From CAYJXJ01 sp964374095 (GTDB lineage: Bacteria > Elusimicrobiota > Elusimicrobia > UBA1565 > UBA9628), in assembly GCA_964374095.1 (NCBI GenBank), contig CAYJXJ010000005.1:1-58867 (forward strand): a stretch of 58,867 bases of DNA. The letters run 5' to 3'. Both the position numbers and the translations under genes were made by a program. Shown here one piece after another: positions 17,748 through 27,567 of this stretch; the first letter of the stretch is position 1, and every line of letters begins with the position of its first letter. The notes under the pieces are model-generated. The model was given only the letters and a program-made list of their open reading frames with translations, was not told where the DNA came from and made no database searches.

Positions 17748-18866
17748 ATGAGATACCTTTCCTTCCCTATACTGGCCTTGTTTCTTTCCGCGTCGCCCGT
17801 CGCCGCCGCCGACAAGCCGATCAACCTCGACGACCTCTTCAAAGCCCTCAGGGAGAGGGTCCAAGAGGAAGCCAAGCCGCTGCGCGAGCCCAAGCCGAAG
17901 GCCGCGGCCGACGTCCAGGACGCGGCCTCCATGCGCATCATCTCCTGGAACATCCAGACCTGGGGTTCCAGCGTCAACCCTAAACGCCAGGACGGCTACC
18001 GGGCGATCCTCGACCATATGTTTTCCGAGAACCGGACGGCCCGCGTGCTCTCCGTCCAGGAGTTGGCCCATGAGGCGGGGGCTAAGAATTTTGAGAGCCT
18101 GCTCCCCGGAGGGGCGGATCGCTGGAACCTCAGTTTTCAGGACTCGACCGATTCGCAGGACAACGGTTTCTACACGCAGAAGGACGTGGGCGTGGACTGC
18201 GACCGGCTGCTTTTCTCGAAGGGGGGCACCCCGGTCGAGCCGGACAAGGAGAAGTCCCTGCACCCGGCCCGGGTGGCGCACATGCACGTCGGTAAGCTCG
18301 ATTTTACCATCGTCACCCTGCACCTGACTTACGAGGACGGCAACGCCGACGCCTCGCGCCGGGAACTTCGGGCGATCCTGGACTGGCTGACGGAGTACTA
18401 CAAGGACCCCAAGAACGATCCGGACGTGATCCTCAGCGGCGATTTCAACTTGCCCACGCGGAAGGGAAAGGAGCAGAGCACCCGGGGCTCCGAAGGCAAC
18501 TGGCACCCGGTCGAGGACATCATCGAGGAGTATCCTCTTTTCCGCGAGGAGAAGGACAAGCAGGGCCGCCGTCGAGCCAAGAAGACCCAGCTCATCGCTC
18601 TTGTCGACGAGCGCACGTCACGGCAGAAGGGCGAGCCTGCCAACAACTACGACCACTTCATCATGTCCGGTGACCTCTGGGACGAGGAGTACGTCTTGGG
18701 CTCCGCCGGCCCCATGCCGGCCAACTTCCTCCACGGCGTCGAGAAGAAGCTCGAGGTCTACATCTCGGACCACTACCCGATCTCGGCTCAGTTCAGGACC
18801 TCCGGCAAGGGCAACAACCGCCGGGCCGTCAGGCGCGACGGCAACGGCGCCTGCCTGGCCCCGTAG
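17748..18866 (+). CDS. Secreted endonuclease/exonuclease/phosphatase-family protein
   Basis: 372 residues with a signal peptide (YLSFPILALFLSASPVAA). The EEP metal-site motifs occur in order: ISWNIQTWG, SVQELAHEAG, FTIVTLHLTY, DVILSGDFNLP and finally YISDHYPISA (Ser-Asp-His). The superfamily includes DNase I-like nucleases and phosphodiesterases. A highly charged insertion (EEKDKQGRRRAKK) lies before the last motif. It follows the PD-(D/E)XK-like secreted gene on the same strand but has its own promoter. Confidence 0.82.
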   Translation: MRYLSFPILALFLSASPVAAADKPINLDDLFKALRERVQEEAKPLREPKPKAAADVQDAASMRIISWNIQTWGSSVNPKRQDGYRAILDHMFSENRTARVLSVQELAHEAGAKNFESLLPGGADRWNLSFQDSTDSQDNGFYTQKDVGVDCDRLLFSKGGTPVEPDKEKSLHPARVAHMHVGKLDFTIVTLHLTYEDGNADASRRELRAILDWLTEYYKDPKNDPDVILSGDFNLPTRKGKEQSTRGSEGNWHPVEDIIEEYPLFREEKDKQGRRRAKKTQLIALVDERTSRQKGEPANNYDHFIMSGDLWDEEYVLGSAGPMPANFLHGVEKKLEVYISDHYPISAQFRTSGKGNNRRAVRRDGNGACLAP

Positions 18867-18911
18867 CGGGGTCACCTCCCGCCGCCGTCGCGTGGTGTGC
18901 GTCGCGGAGAT

Positions 18912-20081
18912 TCATGCGATGATCCGCCCGCCCCACAGGCGCTCGAGAAAATCCTGCCAGGGCAAGACGGTGACGGCCGCGCGGGGACCCAGGTCGATCC
19001 GCCGCGCCCGGGGCTCCAGGCAGACCAGGGAGGCCGTCTCGACCTCGTGCTCGTCGAGGAATGCCCTGAGGCCCCGCAGATCCCGGGGGCCGGCCCGCGG
19101 GGAGATCGTGGCCTCGACCGCGGCTCTCCCGCCGATCACAAAATCCACCTCGAGGCCGGTCTTGGTCCGCCAGTACTGGACCTCATGGCCCAGATCGCGG
19201 TAGCCGAGGAACGCCATGAGCTCCATCAGCACGAATCCCTCGAACAGCTTGCCGGCGTAGGGTCCCCGAAGGGAAGGGACCTGCTGCCCTGACAACGCGT
19301 TCTGGATGCCGACATCGCACCAGTAATGCTTCGGAGTGGCGGTGATGATGTCCCTGCCGGCGCGCTTGGAATAGGGATAGACCAGATAGGCCACGAGGGT
19401 GTCGACGAGGATCCGGTAGTATTCCTTCACCGTCTTGGCGTCCACCCCGCAGTCGCGGGCCACGTTGGCGAAGTTGGTCATCTCCCCGGCGCCGAACGCC
19501 AAGGCATCGAGAAACCTGGAGAATGCGGGCACCTTTCTGGCCAGCGCCTCCGCGCGGATTTCCTCCTTCAGGTAGTCCCCGACATAGGCCCGCAGGCTCC
19601 TGGCTGGATCGGGGCTCGTGTAGTGGGAGGGGATGAGCCCGGCGTTGAGCGCGCGCAGGAGATCGAAGCCGGGAATCTCACGGCTGGTCAACGGGAACAT
19701 CCGGTACCTCCACGCCCTGCCGCCCAGGAGGTTCGCGGCTCCCCTCCGGAGCTTGCGCGGGCTCGAACCGCAGAGGATGAAGGAGACGCTCGCGTTCTCG
19801 ATCAGCCAATGGACTTCGTCCAATAGCGCGGGAACCTTCTGGACCTCGTCGATGATGATGGGCTTGGCGCGTCGCCCGGGGCTGAGGGCCAGGACCTCGT
19901 GCCTAAGGCGCGCGGGCTCCTTGGCAAACTGGTCCTGGAGGTCTGTTTCCAGGAGATCGTAGCGGACGCTGGCGGGAAAGGCTTTCTTCAGATAGGTGGT
20001 CTTGCCGGTCTTCCTGGGACCCCAAAGAAATGCGGACTGAAACGGGGGCAGATGCATCACAAGGCTTCTCTCAAAAGTCAT
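18912..20081 (-). CDS. DUF4143-type ATP-binding protein
   Basis: 389 residues. N-terminal P-loop ATPase with GPRKTGKTT (Walker A) and PIIIDEVQK (Walker B), sensor region FILCGSSPRKL, then the winged-helix and C-terminal DUF4143 domain (FEGFVLMELMAF, LEVDFVIGGRAAVEAT). In many relatives that last block is a PD-(D/E)XK-like EVK; here it reads EAT, so any nuclease activity is doubtful. Such genes are scattered by transfer in bacteria and archaea and their function is poorly known. Its promoter region is markedly A+T-rich. Confidence 0.85.
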   Translation of the reverse strand: MTFERSLVMHLPPFQSAFLWGPRKTGKTTYLKKAFPASVRYDLLETDLQDQFAKEPARLRHEVLALSPGRRAKPIIIDEVQKVPALLDEVHWLIENASVSFILCGSSPRKLRRGAANLLGGRAWRYRMFPLTSREIPGFDLLRALNAGLIPSHYTSPDPARSLRAYVGDYLKEEIRAEALARKVPAFSRFLDALAFGAGEMTNFANVARDCGVDAKTVKEYYRILVDTLVAYLVYPYSKRAGRDIITATPKHYWCDVGIQNALSGQQVPSLRGPYAGKLFEGFVLMELMAFLGYRDLGHEVQYWRTKTGLEVDFVIGGRAAVEATISPRAGPRDLRGLRAFLDEHEVETASLVCLEPRARRIDLGPRAAVTVLPWQDFLERLWGGRIIA

Positions 20082-20122
20082 ACTTATAGGGTATATATTC
20101 CTTATTAGTATAACTTATAGGG
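20082..20122. promoter_or_regulatory. Direct-repeat operator candidate before the DUF4143 gene
   Basis: ACTTATAGGG occurs at 20082-20091 and 20113-20122 in the same orientation, 31 bp apart, separated by an AT-rich tract. The first copy touches the minus-strand ATG. The three-helical-turn spacing suits a dimeric repressor. No regulator is adjacent. Confidence 0.45.
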
Positions 20123-20237
20123 AGTTAGATTTCAAGACCGTTGGGACCAAGAGAGGGAGTTCAGGGGCTCGACCGTGTATCGCGTCGCCATGTCGCGCGG
20201 TATGACCCCACCCCTGGCGAATCCCCAAAGATGGGTC

Positions 20238-20243
20238 TATACT
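20238..20243 (+). promoter_or_regulatory. -10 box, leaderless spacing to a GTG start
   Basis: TATACT followed by ATCGT and the GTG at 20249; this argues against upstream in-frame starts. Confidence 0.55.
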
Positions 20244-20248
20244 ATCGT

Positions 20249-22054
20249 GTGGCGAGAAAACCCCTCCCCGCCCTGACCGTCCGGGTCCTGGCCGCCTGTT
20301 TCCTCGCGGCTCCCGCGGTCTTTGCGGGGACGCCTACGCCGGCTTCCGATCCGACCCGGGAGAAGATCGAGAAGTTTGCCAAAGACGGCGCGTTCGATGA
20401 GTGCTGGGACCTTCGGCGCGGCCCCCAGGGCGGGGCGGAGCATATCCGGCTCGTTACCGAACTTCTCAAGCACAGGGAGGGCTACCGCCGCTCCTGCGCC
20501 ATCGAGATACTGGAGGCCTGGGGAGTCCGTGAGGCTCTGCCGCTGATCGCCGAGCGGCTTGACGACGCCGACGCTCATGTTGCGGTCAAGGCCCTGGAGG
20601 CGGTCATTGGTTTCAGCGATCCGGCCTACGCGCAGAAGGCGGCCCAGGCCGCGGCGCGCCTGGGGGGCGAACGAGACGCCGACGGCGCGTTCTGGCGGAC
20701 CGACCTCCTCAAGCAGCTCCGGAGGCTCGGGGAAGGCCCCTTCCGCCGGATTTTCGCGGCGACGCTCGCCGCCGAGGGCTTGGGCGAACGCGATCCGGGG
20801 CGGCGGCGCGCCGCGGTCGAATTCCTGACCATACTCGGGGCCAAGGACCAGGCCAAGGCCGTGGCCGGCCTGCTCAAGGACCCCGACCCCGGAGTGCGCA
20901 AGGCCGCGGTCCTGAGCTTGGGCGCGCTCGGCTCCAAGGAGCATATGGACCAGGTCGCCTGGATGGCCGGAGACGACCGCCAGCCCCTGCCGGTGCGCTT
21001 CGCGGCCCTGCGGTCCTTGCGTCTCCTTGGCGCCGAGGCCAAGGCCAAGGAAGCCCTGGCCAAGCTCTCCCCAAGCCGCCCGGAACTGATCCGCGCCGCG
21101 GCCGCCTTCCTCGTCAAGCGCCAGCTCGAGGACGGCTCCTGGCCGCAGCGAACCACCGTCAGGCCGGGGCTTCACGGCGCGAAGGACCAGGAATGGGCCT
21201 ACGGCCGCAAGGCCGTGACCGCGCTCGTGGTTCTGGCGCTGGCCGCCGTGGATTCGAAGGCGCAGACCTACGCCCTCCCGGACGCCCAGCGCGCCGCGGT
21301 TTCCGGAGCCCTGGCCAAGGGCCGGAAATACCTCAAGGAGGGCAAGACCATCTTCACCGCCGATCCCTTTGACGACGGATTCGTGGTTTGGGCCTTGGCC
21401 CAAGACCCCGCCGACCGGGCGGCTCTCGACGGGCCGGTCAACGGCGTCTTGGCCAAGCAGCAGCGCGACGGGGGCTTCGGGAACCGGTTTTACAAAGCGA
21501 GCTTTCACACCGCGGTGGTCCTCGGCGGTCTCGTGGAGGCCAAGTCCGCGGGCGCCAAGGTGCCGCCGGAATCCCTGGAGCGCGCGGCCCGCGCTCTCAG
21601 GTCAAGCCGCGACTCCGAGGGCTTCTTCTCCTACCACACCGGCGACCGGGCGGAGGGCAAGACCGGGGCGGCCGCCCGCAGCGTGGCCTGCCAGTATGTG
21701 CTCTACCGTTACGCGGAACTCGCCAAGGACAAGGTCGAGGAGGAGCGCCGCATGCTCGCCCAGCTCCTGCCGCACTACGCAGCGGCGCTGCCGGTGCTCG
21801 AGAAGGTCGCCTCGGAGATCGGCGGCCGCGCCGAGCCGCATTCCGGGCCCCAGCAGGTGGCCAACTACTACTATGCCTTCAGCTTGCCTTTCGCGGCCAA
21901 ATCCCTCCGGGCCGCGGGGGGCGCGGCCGGCCTGGCTGAGCGCCTGGAATTGAGCGTCTTGTCCATGCAGGAGGAGCCTGGCCTCTGGGATGGGGGCGAC
22001 GGGCCGTCCTACCACACCGCATCGGCCGTGCTGGCCCTGACCGAGCTTCCTTAA
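20249..22054 (+). CDS. Secreted HEAT-repeat / prenyltransferase-like toroid protein
   Basis: About 601 residues from the GTG at 20249, which gives a clean signal peptide (LPALTVRVLAACFLAAPAVFA). The first half has HEAT-like repeats (EALPLIAERLDDADAHVAVKAL; AKAVAGLLKDPDPGVRKAAVL). The second half has QW-like motifs of squalene cyclase/prenyltransferase toroids (KRQLEDGSWPQ, AKQQRDGGFGNRF, SYHTASAVLALTEL). The acidic DxDD of true cyclases is absent, so this is probably a structural or binding relative. The longer in-frame extension upstream has no signal sequence. Confidence 0.6.
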   Translation: MARKPLPALTVRVLAACFLAAPAVFAGTPTPASDPTREKIEKFAKDGAFDECWDLRRGPQGGAEHIRLVTELLKHREGYRRSCAIEILEAWGVREALPLIAERLDDADAHVAVKALEAVIGFSDPAYAQKAAQAAARLGGERDADGAFWRTDLLKQLRRLGEGPFRRIFAATLAAEGLGERDPGRRRAAVEFLTILGAKDQAKAVAGLLKDPDPGVRKAAVLSLGALGSKEHMDQVAWMAGDDRQPLPVRFAALRSLRLLGAEAKAKEALAKLSPSRPELIRAAAAFLVKRQLEDGSWPQRTTVRPGLHGAKDQEWAYGRKAVTALVVLALAAVDSKAQTYALPDAQRAAVSGALAKGRKYLKEGKTIFTADPFDDGFVVWALAQDPADRAALDGPVNGVLAKQQRDGGFGNRFYKASFHTAVVLGGLVEAKSAGAKVPPESLERAARALRSSRDSEGFFSYHTGDRAEGKTGAAARSVACQYVLYRYAELAKDKVEEERRMLAQLLPHYAAALPVLEKVASEIGGRAEPHSGPQQVANYYYAFSLPFAAKSLRAAGGAAGLAERLELSVLSMQEEPGLWDGGDGPSYHTASAVLALTELP

Positions 22055-22290
22055 TCGGCCGCCATCCTCAATGACTTGGCTTCGAGCCCAAGTAGTTAAC
22101 TGCGATTTCACAAACACTAACGAAAATAATACGCATATAGATAAGAAGCGAGCCTCCGACAACCTGACATTTCTACTTGCGCTTGACAGAGTTCAGGTGT
22201 CCTGACCTCACCCACTTTTCGGCGGTCCATGACGGTGCGCGGTTCCGACTCAGCACTCCGCTACCTCCACCGCTGGCGGTCTGTCAGATG
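22055..22290. other. Intergenic region, partly A+T-rich
   Basis: No gene seen. 22075-22150 is unusually A+T-rich for this scaffold. At 22191-22207 TTCAGG-TG-TCCTGA forms a small palindrome. The right end holds the REP-like half-site. Confidence 0.5.
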
Positions 22291-22305
22291 TTAGGATGTG
22301 ACCCC
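22281..22305. repeat. REP-like half-site providing a stop codon
   Basis: CTGTCAGATGTTAGGATGTG plus ACCCC is one arm of the palindrome at 40810-40867. On the minus strand it encodes the last residues GVTS and the TAA stop (22291-22293) of the giant membrane protein. I see no matching second arm nearby. Confidence 0.7.
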
Positions 22306-25300
22306 TTTGCTGCGCCAGAGCCCGCCGTTGGTGAAGCAGGACCATCCCCAGCGCGACCAGCCGACCAGCGAGGAGGCCAGCCACAGGGCCCAGGCGAGCA
22401 TGGCCAGGCGGTAGACCCCCAGGGGGACCGAGAGCACCCAGGGGCGGGGCAGGACCGCGCCGCTGCGGTCCTGGTACCAGCGCAGGACGTCGGAGGAGGA
22501 GCCGTTGCCGCCGATCTGCATCTCGGGCAGGCCCAGCAGGCCGTGGGCGATGGAGCGGAAGAGGAAGACCCCGGCCACGAGGGTCAGAAAGACGAGGAAG
22601 AGTTGGGCCGCGTTGAATTCCCGGCGTCCCGCCGGCGGGTGTTTGCCGCGCAGGCCCGCGGCCAGAAACCACGCCGCCACGACCGCGGCCGAAGCGACCG
22701 AAACTTGCGTCAACCCCAGGGAGAGAAGCAGCCAATGCCGCCAGCCGAGAGGGGACCAGCCTAGCCGTCCCAGGCCGATGCTCACGATGAGAAACACGAC
22801 GGCCTGGGACCAGAACAAGACGGCGGGTCCCAGCCGGGGGCCCGCGACGAGGAGAACCCAACGCCGTTCCGGGACGTGGAGTTCGATATGGGAGTTTACG
22901 CTCGCCGCTCCGGCGTCGATCTCGGGGATGCGAAACAGGAGTCCGAGGCTAACGGACTCTCGCCAGGCCAGTTCGGCCTGGCGACTGCTGGGCCGCACCG
23001 GCAGGGAGACCTTGCGGCCTTCCTGACGGACGGGCTGCGCCGCGCCGTCCATATGGACCGAGCGCAGGTCGGCGCCTTCGGGCAGGGTCACCACGTGCTG
23101 GCCGCCGCGGCTTGACCTGAACTCAAGAGTCAGGGTCGCGTCCGAGGCGCGCAGGCCCGGCTTGGAGGACAGCGTGGAGCGTTCGATGGTCAGGGTCTGG
23201 CCGGGGATTCCCGCGGGCCGGGAAATGGAGATTTCCACCTCTTCGCCGGGCCAGGGCCGCCATTCGCGGGTCCGCATCCCCGGAGCCTCCCGGTGGACCG
23301 TGGGGATGCCGCGGACCGACGCGTTCCAGATCGGTCCGGCTTCGAGCCTCCAGAGCTCGACCCACGGGACATCCCGCGGGGCCGAGAGTTTCAGTTGCGC
23401 GGCTTCCTTGAGCACGGATGTCCAGCGCGCGTGGGTCGCCTGGGGAGCGAGGTTGACTTGGGCCTTGCCCTTGTCGACGCGCATTTCGGCCGTGGTCACG
23501 GATTCCCCGGGGAGGAGAGGCACCGCCAGCACGATGGGCGAGCCCGTGGGGGTCAGCCGGACGACCGCGGTTTCCACCTCCCAGGAAAGTCCCAAGCGCA
23601 GGGCGCGCTCGATCCGGACGAAGGGAGGCAGGCTGGCTTGGGAGCGCATGGACTCCGGGGTGGGCCCGCGCGAGCGCGAGAGCTGGAGGACGTCCTCGGC
23701 CAGGCCGTCTTCGCGCACCCCGTGCAGGGTCCAGCCCGCGACGGAGGTCTCTATCCGTCGCGGTTTTAGAGGAAGATTCAACTGCACGGAGTCTCTATCA
23801 GGAAGCGGACCCTCGAAGACGACCTCGTGGGAGCCCGTCGGGATCGTGACCCAGAGCCCGCCGTCCTCGGAGCGCCGCACGGGGGCGGGGCTCGCGTCGA
23901 GCCGGACGCGCGCCGGGGACCAGTCTTTCCCGCCCGTCGGGAGGGGGACCGCGGTGGGGGCTTGAGCCTGGAAGAGGAGCCGGCCCCGGAGGCTCCCTGG
24001 GGAGACCTCGAGTTTGAGATAGGGGCTCTCGGCGCAGCGCGGCGCGCACTCCGGGGGCCGCAGCAGACGCGAGCGCAGATCGTCGAGCATCTCCTTGGGA
24101 GGGAAGGAGGTGGTTTGGGGCGAAGCCTTGCCCGGCAAGACCGCCAGAAACAGCGCGGGGAACAGCCAGCGCCAACCCGACCGCCAGCCGTCGCGCCCGC
24201 GAAGAGCCGCGAGCCATTCGCCGACCGGCAGCCCTCCGACCAAAAGAACGAGGATGACGGTGAGGGCCATGCGCAGGAGGGCCAGGATGAAGTTGCCGCA
24301 GGGGCCCACCAGGCAGAGTTTGAGGCGCTGCTCGGAATCGACCGGGCCCTTCCACGAGAGTTCGACGGAATGCCAGCTCCAGCGCGGCAGGCCGGGCCCG
24401 GTGGTGATCTGGGCCTTGGGGTCGAGGGCGAGCATCTGCTTGAGCTCGTATTCGAACCGGGGTTCGGCGGCCTGCTGGGCCACCATGGAGTCGAGTTCAA
24501 CCTCGGTGCTCTCCGCGAGCCGGCCGACCGCGCCGGAGATCATCGACTTTCCCTTATCCGCCATCCGGAGCTTGGAGTCGGCCCTCCCGCGCATGGCGCG
24601 CACGGCGCGGGGCGGCTCCGGTTGGGNNNNNNNNNNCCTTCCCCCTCCATACCAGCCAGCGCCCCCGTGGATATCTCGCTTTCCAATTCCAGCTGCGGGT
24701 ACATCGCCACGCGTGCCTGCGAGATCAGAAACGGCACCGCGACCAGCACCAGCAGGATCCAGGCGCCGCGGCGCAGGTGCATGAGCCGAGGCCCGAGGGT
24801 GGGGTGCTCGGCCAGGGCGCGACGGAGGGCTTCGGCGGCGACCACGATGAGCCATAGCCAGCGGGGAGCCTCGGCCTCGTGCCAGCACAATCCGGTCCCG
24901 GCGAGAGCCGCCAGGGCCCAGCCCGGGCCCCAGAGTTGGAAGACGGCCGCCGCCACCACCAGCACCATGAACAAGTCGAGCAGAGTCCAGGTTCCCACCC
25001 AGGTCGGGGAGGCGGCGTCCACCCCGCGCGTCCCGATGAGCCTCCAGCCCGGAGGCAGGCGCAGGGTGGCGCCGACTTGGTCGAAATCGTGGCTCCAGCT
25101 CACGGCCGGCAGGCTGCGGGGGCGGGCCTCGACGCGGCTCTCGGCGGAGAGGCTGACGTTTCCTTCCCGCACCTCGACTCCCGCGGGGCCGCCGGGCTTC
25201 ACGCTCGTGATGAACTGGTCCTTTTCTCCGATAGAGACCAGGCCCAGCCGGGTCTCGGGACCCATCTCCAGACGCCAACTGCGGCTGAGCGTGCCGCTCA

Positions 25301-26375
25301 GGGAATCGCGGGCCGTGAGCCCCTTGCCGTCGAAATCCAGCCACAGCTCGCGCCGCAGGGTGAGGCGGTCCGGGACCGGGTCCTGGTCGCCGCGCCGGCG
25401 CTCCACCAGCTTGAACTGGGTCCCGGGCTTCATGAGGTAGGCCGGCAGGCTTCGCCACGGACCGGGAAGCTCGGTCTGCTCCGGGTCGATGGCGGGCGCC
25501 CCTGAGATCTCAACGACGCGCAGTTGCGGACGGGCCTCGAACACCCAGGCCTCATCGGAGTCCCACGGGCCGCCCGGCTCCGGGAGCGTGAGGCTCGTGG
25601 CCGGGCCGTCGTGCCGGGCCGCGAGTTCGAGGGTCCAGGTTCCGGCCCGCACCTGCGCGCGCAGCCTGCCGTCGGGTTCGACGCGGGCCGGCAAGGGGCC
25701 GGTCAGGGACAACGGCAGGAAACCCGCGGGCAGGGATTTTCCGAGGACGACCTCCCGGTTGGGACCCGAGACCCGCAGTTGGATTTGGGTGAGCAAGTGC
25801 AAGGGAACGTCGTCGGTGAGGCGCCGGTGCACCGAGACCGCGAGGTGGCTCTCTTGGCGCTCGGCGCCGCGGGCCTTCTGCAGCCATACCCGGCCGTGCT
25901 CGTCTCGTACCGGGAACGGAACGGGTTTTCCCCGCACCGAGAGGCCCAGCAAGCCGGTCTGCGGGGGGATGCGCAGCTGCTCGGGCAGCGAGTCCCACTT
26001 AAAGGAGCCGGAGATCGCATGGCTCCCGGGCTTGAGTTCGACCGCGGGACCGCCGTCGCGCTGCACGACCGGCGCGGCGACGCCGCCCACGCGCACCTCC
26101 TGAGGCCAGCGGTTGTGGTCCCCGGGCAATGCCGCCCAGGCGCGGGCATGGACCCTCCAGACCTGCTCGAAGCGCCCGCCGGTCTCGACGAGGTCGAGCT
26201 TGAGGACTCCCGGCCAGGCGCAGGGGCGCTCGCCGCGCTCCTGCAGGAAGGGGCAGAGCGCCTGCTCCTGCCCATCGAGGACCCAGCCGATCCACGGGGC
26301 GAGGGGGGGCGGCACGTCTTCCTTTAAGAGCGGGGCGGCGCGGGCCGAGGCGATCAGCAGGAGGAGAAGGGTCAT
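22291..26375 (-). CDS. Giant multi-domain membrane protein, interrupted by assembly gap
   Basis: One gene of at least ~1,350 residues, split between two frames only because ten Ns at 24627-24636 stand for an unknown length. N-terminal signal peptide (TLLLLLIASARAAP), large beta-rich extracytoplasmic regions, a hydrophobic cluster before the gap (WTLLDLFMVLVVAAAVF, AWILLVLVAVPFLIS), another after it (LALLRMALTVILVLLVGG), a second beta-rich region and four C-terminal transmembrane helices. The two halves look like related repeats of one plan. No enzymatic motif recognised. Confidence 0.65.
24627..24636. other. Assembly gap (10 N)
   Basis: Scaffold gap of arbitrary length. The coding frame changes across it, so the true distance is not 10 nt modulo 3. 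Confidence 0.95.
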
Positions 26376-26384
26376 CGTCCGGCC

Positions 26385-26390
26385 AGTATA
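26385..26390 (-). promoter_or_regulatory. -10 box of giant membrane protein
   Basis: TATACT on the minus strand followed by 9 nt and the ATG at 26375; predicted leader of at most 2-3 nt. Confidence 0.5.
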
Positions 26391-26586
26391 GACAGATTTG
26401 CGCGCGCAGGCAAGGATGACGCGACTTCACGGGGAGCGTTAATCGAGGGTTGAACCATCCGCCGCCGCCCTGCAACCGCCGTGTCTAGGACTCAATCGCC
26501 GGGACGCAGGACCCATCGGCCCCGGCGCTTCGACCTGCAAGCCGGTATCCTCGGTGCAGACGCTTAAATATTCCGGAGGAGAGAAC

Positions 26587-27183
26587 ATGATACGGCGATT
26601 CAGCCTGCTTTCCGTCTTGCTCGCATCCCTGATGCCGGCCGTGGCGCGCGCCGAGCCGGAGGACGCCTCTCTTAGGGCGCGCGCGGCGTTCGAGTCCGGC
26701 GCGGCCTGGACGCGGCCGGAGTTCACGGGTCATCCGTGGAGCCATCTTCGCGAGGCGCTCGCCCAGGAGCGGCTGATCGCGGCGCTGGCGGCCGAGGACC
26801 TCAAGAGGGTGCTCGGCTCGGACGACCCCAAGACTCGGGCGGGCCTGGAACGCTACATCCCCGCGAAGGCCACGTGGGACGGCTGGATCGCGGGGGCGCG
26901 CTGGCTCCTGGTCGCGGACAACGACCTCTCCGACGCGAGGAACCGCCAAATTCTCCAGGAAGCGACGGTCCGGGGCAGGGAGTTCATTCGCTTGGTGGAG
27001 GAGACCCTGGGGACGCCCTATCCCGACGGGCTCTTGAAATTTGTGGATGAACGCGGCGTGCGCGACGCCCTTGTCGACCTCCAGCGCGCCTACCGGCGCG
27101 CCGACAAGATCGAGCAAAAACGCATTCTCGACGACGAGCTTTCCGGGCTCTCCTGGCCGGACTTTCCCTGGAGCGGAGATTAG
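26587..27183 (+). CDS. Secreted hypothetical protein
   Basis: 198 residues. ATG at 26587 has a strong Shine-Dalgarno GGAGGAGAG with 3-6 nt spacing. Signal peptide RRFSLLSVLLASLMPAVARA, then an alpha-helical soluble protein rich in Arg, Glu and Leu. No family recognised. The next small secreted gene follows after 1 nt, so they are probably co-transcribed. Confidence 0.6.
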   Translation: MIRRFSLLSVLLASLMPAVARAEPEDASLRARAAFESGAAWTRPEFTGHPWSHLREALAQERLIAALAAEDLKRVLGSDDPKTRAGLERYIPAKATWDGWIAGARWLLVADNDLSDARNRQILQEATVRGREFIRLVEETLGTPYPDGLLKFVDERGVRDALVDLQRAYRRADKIEQKRILDDELSGLSWPDFPWSGD

Positions 27184-27184
27184 A

Positions 27185-27376
27185 ATGAATGGAGATCGCC
27201 GGAAGGGAATGCGCGCGAAGCTGCCGATGGCCGCGGCCCTTTTCGCCGCCCTGGCGCTGGGGTCGCTGTCGGTGGCCCGCTCGCAGGTGAGCCAACGCCC
27301 CGAGCCCGAGGACCGCGAGTGGCAGGGGTCCGGCGAATGGGATATCACGCCGCCGATCGTGACCTGCCGCTGCTAG
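27185..27376 (+). CDS. Small secreted Cys-tailed protein
   Basis: 63 residues, ATG at 27185. Signal peptide (KLPMAAALFAALALGSLSVARS) leaves a mature peptide of about 30 residues, strongly acidic, ending PPIVTCRC with two cysteines. Begins 1 nt after the preceding stop. Unknown role. Confidence 0.5.
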   Translation: MNGDRRKGMRAKLPMAAALFAALALGSLSVARSQVSQRPEPEDREWQGSGEWDITPPIVTCRC

Positions 27377-27412
27377 TTTATGGTATGCTGGACAGCCATG
27401 CGGGGGGCGGCG

Positions 27413-27497
27413 GCGTGAGAAAGGGCGAGCCCTGCGGTCGCAGACCTAGCCTCGCCATCACGCTCCGCGCGCGGTTGCCTCCACCGGTGGAGGCGAC
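27413..27497. repeat. Nested hairpin plus GCCTCCACCGGTGGAGGC palindrome
   Basis: 27413-27463 folds as three nested stems: GCGTGA/TCACGC, GGCGAG/CTCGCC and CTGCG/CGCAG. It is followed by the perfect palindrome GCCTCCACCGGTGGAGGC at 27477-27494. CCTCCACCGGTGGAGGCGAC (27478-27497) recurs identically at 28933-28952, and a variant is at 55047-55068. It lies between two genes without overlapping either. Confidence 0.65.
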
Positions 27498-27550
27498 GGC
27501 CGCCATCGCTGGTTCTCCACGCATGAGCCCACGGGGCGCGGGGGATTTCG

Positions 27551-27556
27551 TAAAAT
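27551..27556 (+). promoter_or_regulatory. -10 box of the split glutamate synthase operon
   Basis: TAAAAT followed by 11 nt and the ATG at 27568, which would leave a leader of about 4 nt without a Shine-Dalgarno site. It lies inside a small dyad (ATTTC/GAAAT). Confidence 0.45.
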
Positions 27557-27567
27557 GAAATCTCTCC

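Noticed and set aside
24540..26375. Separate 611-residue protein ending after the N-run
   Set aside because: The frame after the Ns is a shadow; the coding signal continues in another frame, so this is one gene split by a gap of wrong length.
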